Source: Candidatus Neomarinimicrobiota bacterium (GTDB lineage: Bacteria; Fidelibacterota; UBA2242; B5-G15). From it: a stretch of 44,123 bases of DNA. The DNA lies in assembly GCA_017656425.1 (NCBI GenBank), contig JACDNV010000017.1:1-44123 (forward strand), given 5' to 3'. How positions within the stretch are numbered: the first letter of the stretch is position 1; every line of letters starts with the position of its first letter. Shown here one piece after another: positions 18,726 through 28,035 of the stretch. The notes under the pieces were generated by a model. The model worked only from the letters and a program-made list of their open reading frames with translations. It had not been told where the DNA came from and ran no database searches. A program made the position numbers and the translations under genes.

Positions 18726-19883
18726 ATGAATAATAAAAGCTTAAATATCCTATTTTTAAACTCCGTCAAGGTCAATACTTTTGGTGGTGTTGAAAGGTGG
18801 ATGTTGAATTTAGGAAAAGGACTTTATGAAAGAGGACACAAAATATATTACGCTGCCAAGAAAGGCTCCATATTTATCAATACTTGTAGAAGTATAGGTT
18901 TCCCAGTATTTAAAAATAAATTTGGAATAGATTATAGCATTATAAATAGTTACAGATTATCAAAAATTTTAAGAAAATATGACATAGATATTGTAATAAA
19001 TCATCACAACAAAGATATAAAAATTGCTAGAATGGCGAGTCTAATCGTAAATAAGAAAATAGTAAACATTAAAAGAGCAGGATCTATTGGCGATGTAAAA
19101 AATACTTTAGAAAATAAACTGATATATAAAAGATTTGTGGATGGTATAATAACACCAACTTATGATATAAAATATAAATTACTAAAATACGGCTGGTTAG
19201 ATAAGGATTTAATTCATGTAATAAAAAACGGTGTTATTATACCTAATTTAGAAGGTCTAAACATCAAAAATATAAAGAACTCATTGAAAGTAGCAGATGA
19301 AAGCAGAGTCATAGGATCATTTGGTAGATTAGTAGAGCAAAAACAATTCGATAAATTTTTATTTGTTTCGAAACTAATAAAACAAAAAATAGATAATGTA
19401 AAGTTTATCATCGTAGGGGAAGGACATTTAAAAGATGAGATAATAAATATTTCAAAGGAAATAGGAATATTTAACGATTTGATTCTGCTAGACTTCCAAG
19501 CGGACCCAATATCTATTTACGCAATTTGTGATATTATTGTCATGACTTCCAGGAGTGAAGGATATCCAAATGTATTATTAGAAGCAATGTCTGTTGGTAA
19601 ACCAGTAGTTGCATTTGGTGTCGGAGGTATTAAAGAACTTATCAAAAATGGTGATAATGGTTATATTATCGATCCTTTCGATTGTGAAAAAATGGCTGAA
19701 ATATGTATTGAACTTCTTAGGAATGAAGAAAAGGTAGAGGAAATTGGCAGTAGAGCAAAAAAATATGTGGAAAATAATAATTCTATTAAAACAATGATAG
19801 ATAAGACTGAAGAATATATCATTCAATTATACAATAAAAAGTTTATACGAAATGAGACATTTAAAAATTCTTTTTATAGGTAG
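18726..19883 (+). CDS. Glycosyltransferase family 4 (GT-B fold)
   Basis: The product is 385 aa. The N-terminal Rossmann half opens LNILFLNSVKVNTFGGVERW, with the GG-E motif typical of GT4 enzymes. The C-terminal half has VIGSFGRLVEQKQFDKFLF, FIIVGEGHLKDEI, and the sugar-nucleotide motif MTSRSEGYPNVLLEAMSVGK. GT4 enzymes transfer sugars from nucleotide donors during synthesis of lipopolysaccharide or surface polysaccharide; donor and acceptor are unknown here. The ribosome-binding site is weak. It begins about 105 bases after the IS relic and overlaps the next gene by 32 bases, so the two are co-translated. Both are more AT-rich than most neighbours by eye. Confidence 0.88.
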   Translation: MNNKSLNILFLNSVKVNTFGGVERWMLNLGKGLYERGHKIYYAAKKGSIFINTCRSIGFPVFKNKFGIDYSIINSYRLSKILRKYDIDIVINHHNKDIKIARMASLIVNKKIVNIKRAGSIGDVKNTLENKLIYKRFVDGIITPTYDIKYKLLKYGWLDKDLIHVIKNGVIIPNLEGLNIKNIKNSLKVADESRVIGSFGRLVEQKQFDKFLFVSKLIKQKIDNVKFIIVGEGHLKDEIINISKEIGIFNDLILLDFQADPISIYAICDIIVMTSRSEGYPNVLLEAMSVGKPVVAFGVGGIKELIKNGDNGYIIDPFDCEKMAEICIELLRNEEKVEEIGSRAKKYVENNNSIKTMIDKTEEYIIQLYNKKFIRNETFKNSFYR

Positions 19884-20832
19884 AAGCAAAAATTTACCAA
19901 GTACTAGGATTAGAATAACAAATCTTTTACACATTTTAAAGAAAAGAGGCATAAAATACGATTTTATCATCCTTCCAAAGTCGATTAAAGATCGAATAAG
20001 ATTATTTAGCAAATGTAAAAAGTATGATATAATTTTTTTGCAAAAGAAAACATTAGAATTCCCAGAATTTTTCTTATTGCGATTAAACAGTAAAAAACTT
20101 ATCTTCGATTTTGATGATTCAATCTTTACAACTTTAGATAGACCTTTCAATTTTAATAGAAAATGCTTCCGAAAATTCAAAAAAGTCATAAAATACTCAG
20201 ATTTAGTAATAGCTGGTAATGATTATTTAGCTAAAATAGCAAAAAAATTTAACCCTAATGTAGTAATTTTACCATCAGCTGTACCAATCAAACCAATTTA
20301 TCAAAACCACTTTCATAATAAAACCACAATAATTGGATGGATAGGTAGTAAGTATAATATACATTATCTAAATATAGTAAAAGATGTTTTAGTTTCAATT
20401 CATAACCAAGCAAAATTTGAATTTAGAGTTATTTCTGATAGACCATACAAAATTGATAAAATTCCATGTAAATTCATAGAGTGGAGACTAGAAACACAGG
20501 AAGAAGAAATTTCAAAATTTGATATAGGAATAAATCCACTACCAGACGATCCATGGACCAGAGGTAAATGTGCCTATAAGGTATTACAATATATGTCAAT
20601 GGCAAAACCTTTTGTCGCTTCGGCCGTAGGTATGAATGTGTTACTATCATGTAATAACACCGCCGGTTTCGTTGCAAAAAATAGTAAAGAATTCAAAAAA
20701 TATCTTTTGCTATTGTTAAAAGATAAAGACCTGCGAATAAAAATGGGATTAAAGGGTTATGAGATAGCCCAAGATTATTCTATCGAAAAAATTGGTAATA
20801 AACTAGCTGATATATTATCGGCTAATTCTTAA
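19852..20832 (+). CDS. Glycosyltransferase, GT4-like
   Basis: The product is 326 aa. It opens LKILFIGRSKNLPSTRIRIT and keeps a C-terminal half with GWIGSKYNIHYLNIV, DIGINPLPDDPWTRGKCAYK and VLQYMSMAKPFVASAVG, a layout seen in GT4 enzymes of surface-polysaccharide clusters. The usual E-x7-E motif is altered: a Lys-rich K-x3-K-x-LQYMSMAKP segment stands in its place. The start at 19852 lies within the previous gene. Its 3' end overlaps the convergent DUF89 gene by 11 bases. Only two such genes are present, so this is not a complete polysaccharide locus. Confidence 0.8.
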   Translation: MRHLKILFIGRSKNLPSTRIRITNLLHILKKRGIKYDFIILPKSIKDRIRLFSKCKKYDIIFLQKKTLEFPEFFLLRLNSKKLIFDFDDSIFTTLDRPFNFNRKCFRKFKKVIKYSDLVIAGNDYLAKIAKKFNPNVVILPSAVPIKPIYQNHFHNKTTIIGWIGSKYNIHYLNIVKDVLVSIHNQAKFEFRVISDRPYKIDKIPCKFIEWRLETQEEEISKFDIGINPLPDDPWTRGKCAYKVLQYMSMAKPFVASAVGMNVLLSCNNTAGFVAKNSKEFKKYLLLLLKDKDLRIKMGLKGYEIAQDYSIEKIGNKLADILSANS

Positions 20833-21718
20833 AACCAAATTTTTTGCTTTTACACAATATTATATCACCAACTTCACAACCAAGATGATTGGCAATCACT
20901 TTGCATTTCGCCATGAGCATAAAAAATATTGGATAGGGTTCTTCGTTTAAAGACTCAAAATTGCCCTGCCCCTTGGCTATTACTAAATCAGATGATTTTA
21001 CAATTTCTACAAAATCCCTCTTACACTGTGAAAGTATTGTCCCTTGAATGTCTGATCCAGAAGACACAATATTAGCCACATTATCAATCCCACTTTTTAC
21101 AGCATCTTCATCTACAGCATCATTCACGATTGGTTTTTCTTTCACGGCATAGAAAATCTTAACCCTTTTATTCTCATTTTTTATCTCTTCAATTAAAATT
21201 CTGTCAAATACTGTCTCTCCAGCATTATCACCAATATAAAGCAATCTCTCTGATTTCATTACACGTTGTTTAAAAATTTCATAATCAAATTTAGTTTTAC
21301 ACTTTTTCAAAGGTAATTCTTTACCATTTAAAAGCGTATCCAATTCTCTTTCAATTTCATCTTCCGTTTTTGCTCCATAATCTATAACATTGCCATATAT
21401 GGCTAGCTCAACTGCTTTAAGAAGTTTATCATCTGCTTCTTCCACAATTTCCTTTAACTGATCATAATGTTTTAGAGCAAATTTAATACTCTTTTCTCTT
21501 ATTTCACGGTAAGGATCGTGATTTCCTGTATAACCATTAACTATCGAATGAATAATCTTACCCATCTCTGGAGGTAAAATATTCAAATTCGTATTCTGAA
21601 TTTCTTTTGATAGCTTTTTAATTACTTCCAAAATTTGCAGATCTGTTAATCCCGATAGTCTACCCGCTTCAATTGCCTGTCTGAAAAAACATGGGAAACA
21701 ATCAACTTTCGCTTTCAT
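20822..21718 (-). CDS. DUF89/ARMT1-like metal-dependent phosphatase
   Basis: The product is 298 aa with an AGAGGTG site before ATG. The N-terminal DCFPCFFRQAIEAGRL holds the CxxC seen in the archaeal-type subfamily. YGNVIDYGA, YIGDNAGETVFDR and LVIAKGQGNFESLNE are the DUF89 core, with the DNAGE and KGQGN segments forming the metal and phosphate site. DUF89 proteins are proposed damage-control phosphatases that remove phosphate from unwanted phosphorylated metabolites. The gene lies 114 bases after the methyltransferase gene and may be the last member of the long Fur-box operon or have its own promoter. The gap contains an AACATTTAT/ATAAATGTT inverted repeat. Confidence 0.85.
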   Translation of the reverse strand: MKAKVDCFPCFFRQAIEAGRLSGLTDLQILEVIKKLSKEIQNTNLNILPPEMGKIIHSIVNGYTGNHDPYREIREKSIKFALKHYDQLKEIVEEADDKLLKAVELAIYGNVIDYGAKTEDEIERELDTLLNGKELPLKKCKTKFDYEIFKQRVMKSERLLYIGDNAGETVFDRILIEEIKNENKRVKIFYAVKEKPIVNDAVDEDAVKSGIDNVANIVSSGSDIQGTILSQCKRDFVEIVKSSDLVIAKGQGNFESLNEEPYPIFFMLMAKCKVIANHLGCEVGDIILCKSKKFGFKN

Positions 21719-21832
21719 ATATCACCTCTGTACTTACTTAAAAATAGCCTGAAATTTAATAATTTATTAAACATTTATCTCAAGAAATACTTTCTAATAT
21801 TTATTCACATTAATAAATGTTAAGTACAAAAA

Positions 21833-22474
21833 TTATATATATGCTTTCTTCTTCGCAGAAATGGCAACAAATCCTCCGCGCCCATAACCAGGTTCTACCT
21901 TATCAATTCTCTTAATATCCGAAGGATATTTAAATATAGTTTGCCTGTATTCAAAATTATAAAATCCGGCATTTGTAAGCATATCTATAAGCACGCTAAC
22001 TGAGAAAAATCTCACCTCTTTATAAAATATACTTTTAGAACGTCTCTTCTCATATAGTTTACCAAGAAAACTATTCTTATCTACAATACCCAAAACGAGG
22101 GTGCCATTATCCCTAAGAATCCGATTTGCCTCTTTTATTGAATTCACAGGGTCCTCGACAAAACAAATCGTTACAATCATAAGTGCAAGATCAAAAGAAT
22201 TATTTTTGAAAGGAAGATTTTCAGCCATAGCCTGTAAAACAGTAAGTCCTCTATTCTTAGAAATTTTTGCCATTGACATAGATGGTTCAATCCCTTTCTT
22301 TATTTTTAGGGGTAAAGCAAATCGCCCGGTCCCAATTCCTATTTCAACTCCAGATTCAAATCTAGGAATTAACTCCTTTACAGCATTAAGTTCGGAAAGA
22401 TATACAAATTTATTCTCTTCATACCATTTATCATATTCTTCAAAATATTTATTAAAAATTTCGATGTTATACAT
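21833..22474 (-). CDS. Class I SAM-dependent methyltransferase
   Basis: The product is 213 aa. Motif I is SGVEIGIGTGRFALPL, motif II region QAMAENLPFKNNSFDLAL, and motif III region ANRILRDNGTLVLGIVD, the Methyltransf_11 pattern. The ATG follows the stop of the upstream gene without any spacer (TAAATG), so the two are translationally linked. The substrate is unknown. As part of an iron-sulfur/metal operon, it may act on a small molecule or a cofactor precursor, but nothing in the sequence shows this. Confidence 0.85.
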   Translation of the reverse strand: MYNIEIFNKYFEEYDKWYEENKFVYLSELNAVKELIPRFESGVEIGIGTGRFALPLKIKKGIEPSMSMAKISKNRGLTVLQAMAENLPFKNNSFDLALMIVTICFVEDPVNSIKEANRILRDNGTLVLGIVDKNSFLGKLYEKRRSKSIFYKEVRFFSVSVLIDMLTNAGFYNFEYRQTIFKYPSDIKRIDKVEPGYGRGGFVAISAKKKAYI

Positions 22475-23188
22475 TTATATCTCTATTATATCGCCAACTT
22501 TTACTTCAAAAAATTTTTCTCCAAATTCTTCCTTTATGATTGCTTCCGCCTCCTCACCTGTACAGTGCGTAGCACCTATCATATCTATTTTAAATTCCTT
22601 TAATTGACTCACTATTTTTATGATATCTATTTTCTCCCTATTCAATAGGTGAAATCCACCCATTACTAAATGAAATTTATCATTTCCGAAATCATCATTA
22701 ACTTTTTTCAAAATATTTATAATCCCCGGGTGGGAGCAACCAGTAAGAACTGAAACTTCTCTGTTAATTTTAATCACCAAAGAGTGCTCTGCAAGAGTAT
22801 AACCCTTATATATCGAAGCAAGCTCGCCACTTGTGAAAATATTCTCAGTTACCTTACAACTATCTTTACACTCATTCAGATTAACACCATATTTCTTAGC
22901 TTTTTCTTTAAAATCAGCAGAAAAACCAGGCGTTATATAAAGGTTTATTCTACTATTAAGTTCAAGAAAGCTCCACAATCCACCCGTATGATCCCAATGA
23001 TCATGAGAGATTATAACATTTTCAATTTTGTTGATGTCAACTCCTAGATTTTCCATATTTTCTATTAGCCATTCACCTTTTTCACCAGTATCAAAAAGAG
23101 CAATATCATCAATTAAAAAAGATAATCCCCAACCGACATTTAATCCTCTTATTCTACTTCTTTTATCAAATAAAACTTTTATCTTCAT
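22475..23188 (-). CDS. Metallo-beta-lactamase-fold hydrolase (COG1237 type)
   Basis: The product is 237 aa. The HxHxDH metal motif is SHDHWDHTGGLW; further ligands lie in LTGCSHPGIINIL and VMGGFHL. Members of this subgroup are often named dihydropterin (methaniline) phosphate synthase-like, after an archaeal enzyme, but most bacterial copies have no proven function. It starts 3 bases after the FmdB gene, with AGAGG as ribosome site inside that gene's end. Confidence 0.85.
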   Translation of the reverse strand: MKIKVLFDKRSRIRGLNVGWGLSFLIDDIALFDTGEKGEWLIENMENLGVDINKIENVIISHDHWDHTGGLWSFLELNSRINLYITPGFSADFKEKAKKYGVNLNECKDSCKVTENIFTSGELASIYKGYTLAEHSLVIKINREVSVLTGCSHPGIINILKKVNDDFGNDKFHLVMGGFHLLNREKIDIIKIVSQLKEFKIDMIGATHCTGEEAEAIIKEEFGEKFFEVKVGDIIEI

Positions 23189-23191
23189 TTT

Positions 23192-23458
23192 TTACCTCTT
23201 ACAAACCCCATCATCTGAACAAGGCGGTTTATCACACCTTTGGCTTCTCCCGCAGCATGTTTTACCATCATAGCTTTTATTTTTATAGTCTGTAGCATAA
23301 AATCCACTACCTTTAAAAATTATCCCTGCCTCGGAAGTTATTTTTATTTTTGCGCTACTTCCACAAACAGGACATTCAGCTTCATTGGTGTTTATTGACC
23401 ATCTGAATTCCTCAAATTCATAACCACATTCCTCACATTTAAAAACATAGGTAGGCAT
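23192..23458 (-). CDS. FmdB-family zinc-ribbon protein
   Basis: The product is 88 aa from ATG 23458, which has a GGAGGG site; the longer frame to 23536 would run into the radical SAM gene. It begins MPTYVFKCEECGYEFEEF with CxxC pairs KCEEC and CPVCGSSAKI, then GFYATDYKNK, the classic FmdB layout. The Cys-rich tail (CCGRSQRCDKPPCSDDGVC) adds further possible metal ligands. FmdB proteins are small zinc ribbons of unclear role, often close to metal or one-carbon genes. Confidence 0.85.
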   Translation of the reverse strand: MPTYVFKCEECGYEFEEFRWSINTNEAECPVCGSSAKIKITSEAGIIFKGSGFYATDYKNKSYDGKTCCGRSQRCDKPPCSDDGVCKR

Positions 23459-23495
23459 ATTAATACCCTCCATTTTTAAACTTGCAATTTGTGTT

Positions 23496-24269
23496 TTATA
23501 ATATTTTCCCTCTTCTTTCCATAGTTTCCTTTTCACTTATCGGAACCACTTTCTTCCTTTCTGTTTCATATACCGTCATATAGTTTAGACCATCAAAATA
23601 CTTACTTATTTCGGATAATTCTTCCTTGTCCAAAGGTTTCGCTTTTGATGGACGAAGTGGGGTGTTTATTTGTACCTCATCAGGATGAATTTTAGCTGCT
23701 ACCTTTGCAATTTCTTTTGCATGATTTTTATTCTCTTCTGTAAACATTATCTGAAGAGCAAGCTTCCCTTTATAATTTTTCTTAAAGCTAATAACACCTT
23801 CTATTATTTTTCTTATTTCAACTCCATCCATTGGCCTATTTATTTTCAAAAAAGTTTCCTGATCAACAGCATCGAGTTTAGCAACTACAAGATCAAATTC
23901 CGAAAGCTCTTTTTTTACATCGTCACTATTTATTAATGATGAATTTGTCAAAATTGCAATTTTTTCATTACGTATTTTTCTTATAACTCTTACAATTTCT
24001 AAAAGATTTTTGGCAAGGGTTGGTTCTCCCATTCCAGAAAAAGTAATATAATCAATCTCTATTTCTGGTACTCTTTTTATTTCCTCTATTACCTTTTCAG
24101 TTTCAACATAGACCTTTCTTTCATCTGTATAAAGCACTTTTTTACCTAACTGGCAATAAATACAGTTAAATGTACAGACTTTTATCTTTTGAGAAAGTGG
24201 GTCAATTCCCAATGAGCTACCCAATCTCCACGAAGGTACTGGACCATATACATATTTAAATTTTTTCAA
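23496..24269 (-). CDS. Radical SAM protein (COG0731 type)
   Basis: The product is 257 aa. The CxxxCxxC cluster motif is [12 protein letters not shown] (Cys 32, 36, 39), followed by [17 protein letters not shown], the GGE-like SAM-binding motif. It opens [18 protein letters not shown], typical of this group of short radical SAM proteins, which is related to the wyosine-type TYW1 family but lacks its flavodoxin domain. The start codon is TTG, overlapping the upstream Mrp stop as TTGA, so translation is coupled. Substrate unknown. A role in maturing or modifying a metal-cluster component is an inference from context. Confidence 0.85.
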   Translation of the reverse strand: MKKFKYVYGPVPSWRLGSSLGIDPLSQKIKVCTFNCIYCQLGKKVLYTDERKVYVETEKVIEEIKRVPEIEIDYITFSGMGEPTLAKNLLEIVRVIRKIRNEKIAILTNSSLINSDDVKKELSEFDLVVAKLDAVDQETFLKINRPMDGVEIRKIIEGVISFKKNYKGKLALQIMFTEENKNHAKEIAKVAAKIHPDEVQINTPLRPSKAKPLDKEELSEISKYFDGLNYMTVYETERKKVVPISEKETMERRGKIL

Positions 24270-25096
24270 ATTCTCTTCTCGAGTTTATCTATTATATTTC
24301 GAACGATATTAAAAAAAGCCTTACCCGTGCTGGAGTCTTTTCTTTCAAGCACATATGGTCTTCCTTTATCTTCATATTCTACTACTAGCGGATCAAAAAG
24401 AATATCCCCAAGAAAATCTACATGTAAATCTTTTGCGGCTTTTTCACCGCCCCCTTTACCAAACAGTGCGATATCATAGCCACACTTTGGACACTTAAAT
24501 CCACTCATATTTTCGACAATCCCTATAACAGGAGCATTTAATTTTTGAGAAAAAATAACACTCTTTCTTGAATCTAGAATTGCAACATCCTGAGGAGTTG
24601 TAACTATAACCGTACCTGTAAGATCTGGTAAAATCTGACAGATGCTTAAAGGTTCATCACCCGTCCCAGGAGGCGCATCAATAATAAGATAATCAAGCTC
24701 ACCCCAGTTTACGTCCCCAAGAAATTGTTTGATCAATGCAGTTTTCAAAGGCCCACGCCATATTATAGGTTGATCAGTATCTTGTGATAAAAGAGCAATA
24801 CTTACAACAACAAGATTCTCATTCATTTTAAAAGGTTCAATACTGTTTTCATTACCATATAGTGTTACCCCTTCGATCCCCAGCATTTTTGGTACATTTG
24901 GACCATGAATATCAATATCAAGTATTCCAGTTTTTTTACCTAGGCTTGACAAAGCTAATGCCATATTCACAGCTACGGATGTTTTTCCTACTCCCCCTTT
25001 TCCGCTCATTACAAGTATTTTAAACTTGATTCTGGACATTCTTTCTTTTATTCTTTTTGTCCTTTCTTCATCTTCTCTTGATATCGGAACTGGCAT
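24266..25096 (-). CDS. Mrp/NBP35-type iron-sulfur cluster carrier ATPase
   Basis: The product is 276 aa. The deviant Walker A motif is [34 protein letters not shown] is the Walker B/switch region; and [19 protein letters not shown] holds the CxxC that bridges a 4Fe-4S cluster between two subunits in this family. Mrp/NBP35 proteins deliver iron-sulfur clusters to target proteins with ATP hydrolysis. It is 16 bases after the MinD-ferredoxin pair. The combination of two ferredoxin-type MinD ATPases with Mrp is characteristic of ORP-type operons. Confidence 0.92.
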   Translation of the reverse strand: MPVPISREDEERTKRIKERMSRIKFKILVMSGKGGVGKTSVAVNMALALSSLGKKTGILDIDIHGPNVPKMLGIEGVTLYGNENSIEPFKMNENLVVVSIALLSQDTDQPIIWRGPLKTALIKQFLGDVNWGELDYLIIDAPPGTGDEPLSICQILPDLTGTVIVTTPQDVAILDSRKSVIFSQKLNAPVIGIVENMSGFKCPKCGYDIALFGKGGGEKAAKDLHVDFLGDILFDPLVVEYEDKGRPYVLERKDSSTGKAFFNIVRNIIDKLEKRI

Positions 25097-25112
25097 TTTG
25101 AACCTCTTTTTT

Positions 25113-25982
25113 TCAGTTTTTTAAAATATTTTTAACTCTTTCAAAAGCTCTGATAAATTCCTGTTGTATAACTTCACCTATTTCCAAAATTGGAGGAATA
25201 CCATTTACAATCGAGTCTACTATCTTAGCTGTATATGGAATCTTTGCAATTATTTCAACATTTCTTTTTTCACAAAATTCCTCGATCAATTTAGAATTTT
25301 CTAAATTTATATCATACTTATTTATCACAACGGTGGGTGTTATTCTAAAATAATCGGTCAGCTCGAGAACACGCTTCAGATCATGCAAACCTGACATGCT
25401 GGGTTCTGTTATGACTATTACAATATCTACTCCAGTTATTGATGCAATTACAGGACAACCAATACCGGGAGGACCATCAATCAAAATAAAATTTTTATTT
25501 TCATTCTTTGCATATATCATTGCTTCTTCTCTAACTCTGGTTACAAGTTTACCTGAATTTTCCTCTCCAGGATATAGCTCTGCATGTATTAACTTTCCGT
25601 ATTTAGTATCCGAAACATATAGTTCTCCTGCTTCTCTCGGTTGCGTTACCACGGCTTCAACAGGGCAAATTTTCTCACATATTCCACAATGTTCACAGGA
25701 AAAAGGATCAATAGTATAACTATTATCTATTGCATTATATCGACAGTATGTTATACACCTTCTGCACTGAATACATTCCTCTCTATTTATAGAATACTTC
25801 TTCCCACTTACAAACTTTTCTTTTTTTAATATTTTTGAACCAGTAATGAGATGCAGATTCGATGCATCCACATCACAATCTGCTATAACCTTGTTATTCA
25901 TTAAAACTGACAATGATGAGACAAAGGTGGTTTTTCCGGTTCCCCCTTTACCACTTATAGCCGTGATCTGTTTTATTCTCAT
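25113..25982 (-). CDS. MinD-type ATPase with inserted 2x[4Fe-4S] ferredoxin domain (second of pair)
   Basis: The product is 289 aa from ATG 25982. I prefer this start because it overlaps the upstream stop as ATGA and has a GGAG site. Walker A is [18 protein letters not shown]. The ferredoxin insertion has [11 protein letters not shown] (Cys 70, 73, 76, 80) and [12 protein letters not shown] (Cys 96, 99, 102, 106). [18 protein letters not shown] and [15 protein letters not shown] are the switch regions. This is COG1149. In Desulfovibrio two such proteins belong to the orange-protein complex; here they are likewise paired. They probably couple ATP hydrolysis to cluster or electron delivery. Confidence 0.92.
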   Translation of the reverse strand: MRIKQITAISGKGGTGKTTFVSSLSVLMNNKVIADCDVDASNLHLITGSKILKKEKFVSGKKYSINREECIQCRRCITYCRYNAIDNSYTIDPFSCEHCGICEKICPVEAVVTQPREAGELYVSDTKYGKLIHAELYPGEENSGKLVTRVREEAMIYAKNENKNFILIDGPPGIGCPVIASITGVDIVIVITEPSMSGLHDLKRVLELTDYFRITPTVVINKYDINLENSKLIEEFCEKRNVEIIAKIPYTAKIVDSIVNGIPPILEIGEVIQQEFIRAFERVKNILKN

Positions 25983-26842
25983 TTCCGGTCTCCACACAAA
26001 ATTTTCTCAATATTTTTATGTAATAATTGATATTCTTCCTTTAAATTCTCAAAATGTTTAACATAAGGTATCCCTTGCGAATACAATCTGGCAAATTCTT
26101 CATTATAGGGGATTTTCATAAGCACAGGTATATTTTCTGCCTCACAGTATTTTTCCACTTCTTTATCACCAATATTGAATCTATTTATCACGACTCCAAA
26201 AGGTATCTTCATTTCTCTAATTGCTTTAACAGCTTTTATCAGATCGTGGAGGCCGAATGGTGTCGGTTCTGTAACGAGTAAAGAGAAATCACTACCCTTA
26301 ACAGATGCTAGGAAAGGGCAGGATACTCCAGGTGGAGAATCAATTATGACAATTTTCCTGCGATTTAAATATTTTTTCACACTATTAATAATAGTAGGTG
26401 TAGAAACCTCTCCAATATTCATTTTCCCCTGTATGAATTCGATATTACCACTATTACCGCTTTCGACTACTCCAACTATTTTATCCTTTTCTTTTATTGC
26501 TTTTTCCGGGCAAAAAAGCGTACAGGCTCCACAGTTATGACATAAATGGTCAAATATCATTACCTGCCCTTTTGAATTATCTGTTGGTGGTAATACAACA
26601 ATAGCATTAAACTCACATACCTCTTTGCATTTACCACAGTAAGTACATTTTGATTCTATAATTTCGGGAACAGGTAAACTAATATATATTTTAGTTTGAA
26701 TTCTGGGTTTTAAAAATATATGAGCATTGGGTTCTTCAACATCACAATCAAGAAATTGGACACTTTTAATTGATAGAGCGAAATTGACCGCAACCGTAGT
26801 TTTACCCGTTCCACCTTTACCACTTGCAACCGATATGATCAT
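25979..26842 (-). CDS. MinD-type ATPase with inserted 2x[4Fe-4S] ferredoxin domain (first of pair)
   Basis: The product is 287 aa. Walker A is [19 protein letters not shown]. The ferredoxin part has CTYCGKCKEVC (Cys 66, 69, 72, 76) and CHNCGACTLFC (Cys 101, 104, 107, 111). IIDSPPGVSCPFLASVKG and VTEPTPFGLHDLIKAV follow, as in its partner. The two are paralogues and probably work as a heterodimer. It is the first gene of the operon that continues to about 21.8 kb, and a perfect 7-1-7 Fur box lies 42 bases before its start. Confidence 0.92.
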   Translation of the reverse strand: MIISVASGKGGTGKTTVAVNFALSIKSVQFLDCDVEEPNAHIFLKPRIQTKIYISLPVPEIIESKCTYCGKCKEVCEFNAIVVLPPTDNSKGQVMIFDHLCHNCGACTLFCPEKAIKEKDKIVGVVESGNSGNIEFIQGKMNIGEVSTPTIINSVKKYLNRRKIVIIDSPPGVSCPFLASVKGSDFSLLVTEPTPFGLHDLIKAVKAIREMKIPFGVVINRFNIGDKEVEKYCEAENIPVLMKIPYNEEFARLYSQGIPYVKHFENLKEEYQLLHKNIEKILCGDRK

Positions 26843-26883
26843 TTCTATCCCATTTATTTAAGTCGATTTTTAAAAATCAATAT

Positions 26884-26898
26884 TGAGAATCATTCTCA
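26884..26898 (-). promoter_or_regulatory. Fur box before the MinD-ferredoxin/Mrp operon
   Basis: TGAGAAT-C-ATTCTCA is a perfect 7-1-7 inverted repeat of the Fur type. It lies between the end of a methyltransferase gene and the start at 26842. I could not choose a -35/-10 pair with confidence. The same structure occurs at 33682 and 34201. Confidence 0.85.
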
Positions 26899-26949
26899 TT
26901 TAAATTTAAGAAAGAAATCCCAAATAAAAAATCTTAAAAACGCCCTGAG

Positions 26950-27510
26950 TTACTTACACACGAAAAAGTTTAGAATCTGGCACTGATTATAGTAAGTGTC
27001 GTGCAAACATGCAGTATCTATGGTCTCTTTTAACGTAAAGCCGAACTTTTCTATCTCATCGATTATCTCTTTCAATGAGATGTTGGCTAATTCCATCAGG
27101 GGGTAATCATTCTTGTTATGCTTTGGATAAAGAGAAAATATCCCCCTGCTTTTTAGAACCCTTTTTACTTCTCTGTAAATTTTATCTCTTCTGTCAACAT
27201 AGTGAATCACATCGTAAACGAGAGCAAAATCCAGTGAGTCATCATTAATCGGCACTGTAGTGTCACTTTTAATGAGCTGTATGTTATCTGTTTTCATTTC
27301 TCTGATGAGAGTTGAAACAAACTTTAGCACCTCCGGGTTTTTGTCAAGGGCATACACTATCCCTTTATTGCCAACAACCTTTGATAAAGGAATTGTGTAA
27401 TGACCTTCTCCACATCCATAATCAAGCACTTGCATTCCCTCTCTGATACCAATTTTTTTCAAAAAATTTATTCCATCAAAGTTCATCCATTTATTGACGT
27501 CACCAGTCAT
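26950..27510 (-). CDS. Class I SAM-dependent methyltransferase
   Basis: The product is 186 aa. Motif I is QVLDYGCGEGHYTIPLSKVV, with an acidic residue in YALDKNPEVLKF and motif IV region LDFALVYDVIHYVDRRDKIY. The fold is clear; the substrate is not. It is the last gene of the run that starts with the SLAC1/TDT transporter and lies before the Fur box of the next operon. Residues near the end, TACLHDTYYNQCQILNFFVC, could include metal or thiol ligands. Confidence 0.82.
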   Translation of the reverse strand: MTGDVNKWMNFDGINFLKKIGIREGMQVLDYGCGEGHYTIPLSKVVGNKGIVYALDKNPEVLKFVSTLIREMKTDNIQLIKSDTTVPINDDSLDFALVYDVIHYVDRRDKIYREVKRVLKSRGIFSLYPKHNKNDYPLMELANISLKEIIDEIEKFGFTLKETIDTACLHDTYYNQCQILNFFVCK

Positions 27511-27537
27511 TCTAAACCCCTTGCCGTCTTTAGAAAG

Positions 27538-27753
27538 CTATTGCAATGATTCGTCTATTGTCCCATCTGGAAGCATGTTATCAGGGTGATATTCTCCTTT
27601 TTCTTCCATTTTATATCTAACGCAATCCGTAAAATTACCCATACAATATTAGTTTATCCATTTTTTATCAATTTTGCCCTGTTCGTAAAAATATCTCATA
27701 GGGCATACCCAATACCATTTACACACTTTTGACTCGTTCTCAAATTTTCTCAA
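27538..27753 (-). pseudogene. Small four-cysteine protein interrupted by an in-frame TAA
   Basis: A 72-codon frame from TTG 27753 (inside the end of groES, behind an AGGTGG-like site) encodes SKVCKWYWVCPMRYFYEQGK, then KKWIN, a TAA at 27649-27651, and goes on in the same frame as YCMGNFTDCVRYKMEEKGEY, ending HPDNMLPDGTIDESLQ. The protein character and the two Cys pairs (CKWYWVC and C-x6-C) continue across the stop with no frame change, so this is a single nonsense change (for example from AAA or GAA) or a base-call error. I recall small four-cysteine proteins of this kind in anaerobes and archaea, but the function is not known to me. Confidence 0.6.
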
Positions 27754-28024
27754 CTTCCACCACCTTTGCAACAATGTTTGTATATTCCACCAGTAGCAAT
27801 CTGCTTTTATCCTCGTGTCCTACCTCTATTGCTGGGTTATCTTTGAATATAACTTTATCCCCTACCGATATTTCTTTTGGGACATCAGGGGCTACAGCCT
27901 CAACATATCCCTCATTTTTGTCACTACCTGCAACTTCAGGTATTATCAAACCTGAATCGGTTTTTAATTCCTCCTCTTTGACTTTTACCAATACATGATT
28001 ATTTAATGGTTGAATCTTTTCCAT
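27740..28024 (-). CDS. groES: GroES-type co-chaperonin (orphan)
   Basis: The product is 94 aa, the normal GroES length. It has PLNNHVLVKVKEEELKTDSG, then LIIPE as the mobile-loop IVL-like contact, and VGDKVIFKDNPAIEV followed by LLLVEYTNIVAKV. GroES caps the GroEL folding chamber. No groEL is in the window, and the gene is placed 11 bases after a redox protein gene, which is unusual. Either it is a second GroES copy or the chaperonin genes are scattered in this genome. Confidence 0.85.
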   Translation of the reverse strand: MEKIQPLNNHVLVKVKEEELKTDSGLIIPEVAGSDKNEGYVEAVAPDVPKEISVGDKVIFKDNPAIEVGHEDKSRLLLVEYTNIVAKVVEVEKI

Positions 28025-28035
28025 ATCTAACCTCC

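Noticed and set aside
26884-26960. A -35/-10 pair for the MinD-ferredoxin operon
   Set aside because: Several AT-rich candidates exist (for example TTGGGA) but none has an acceptable -10 at 16-18 bases, so I list only the Fur box.
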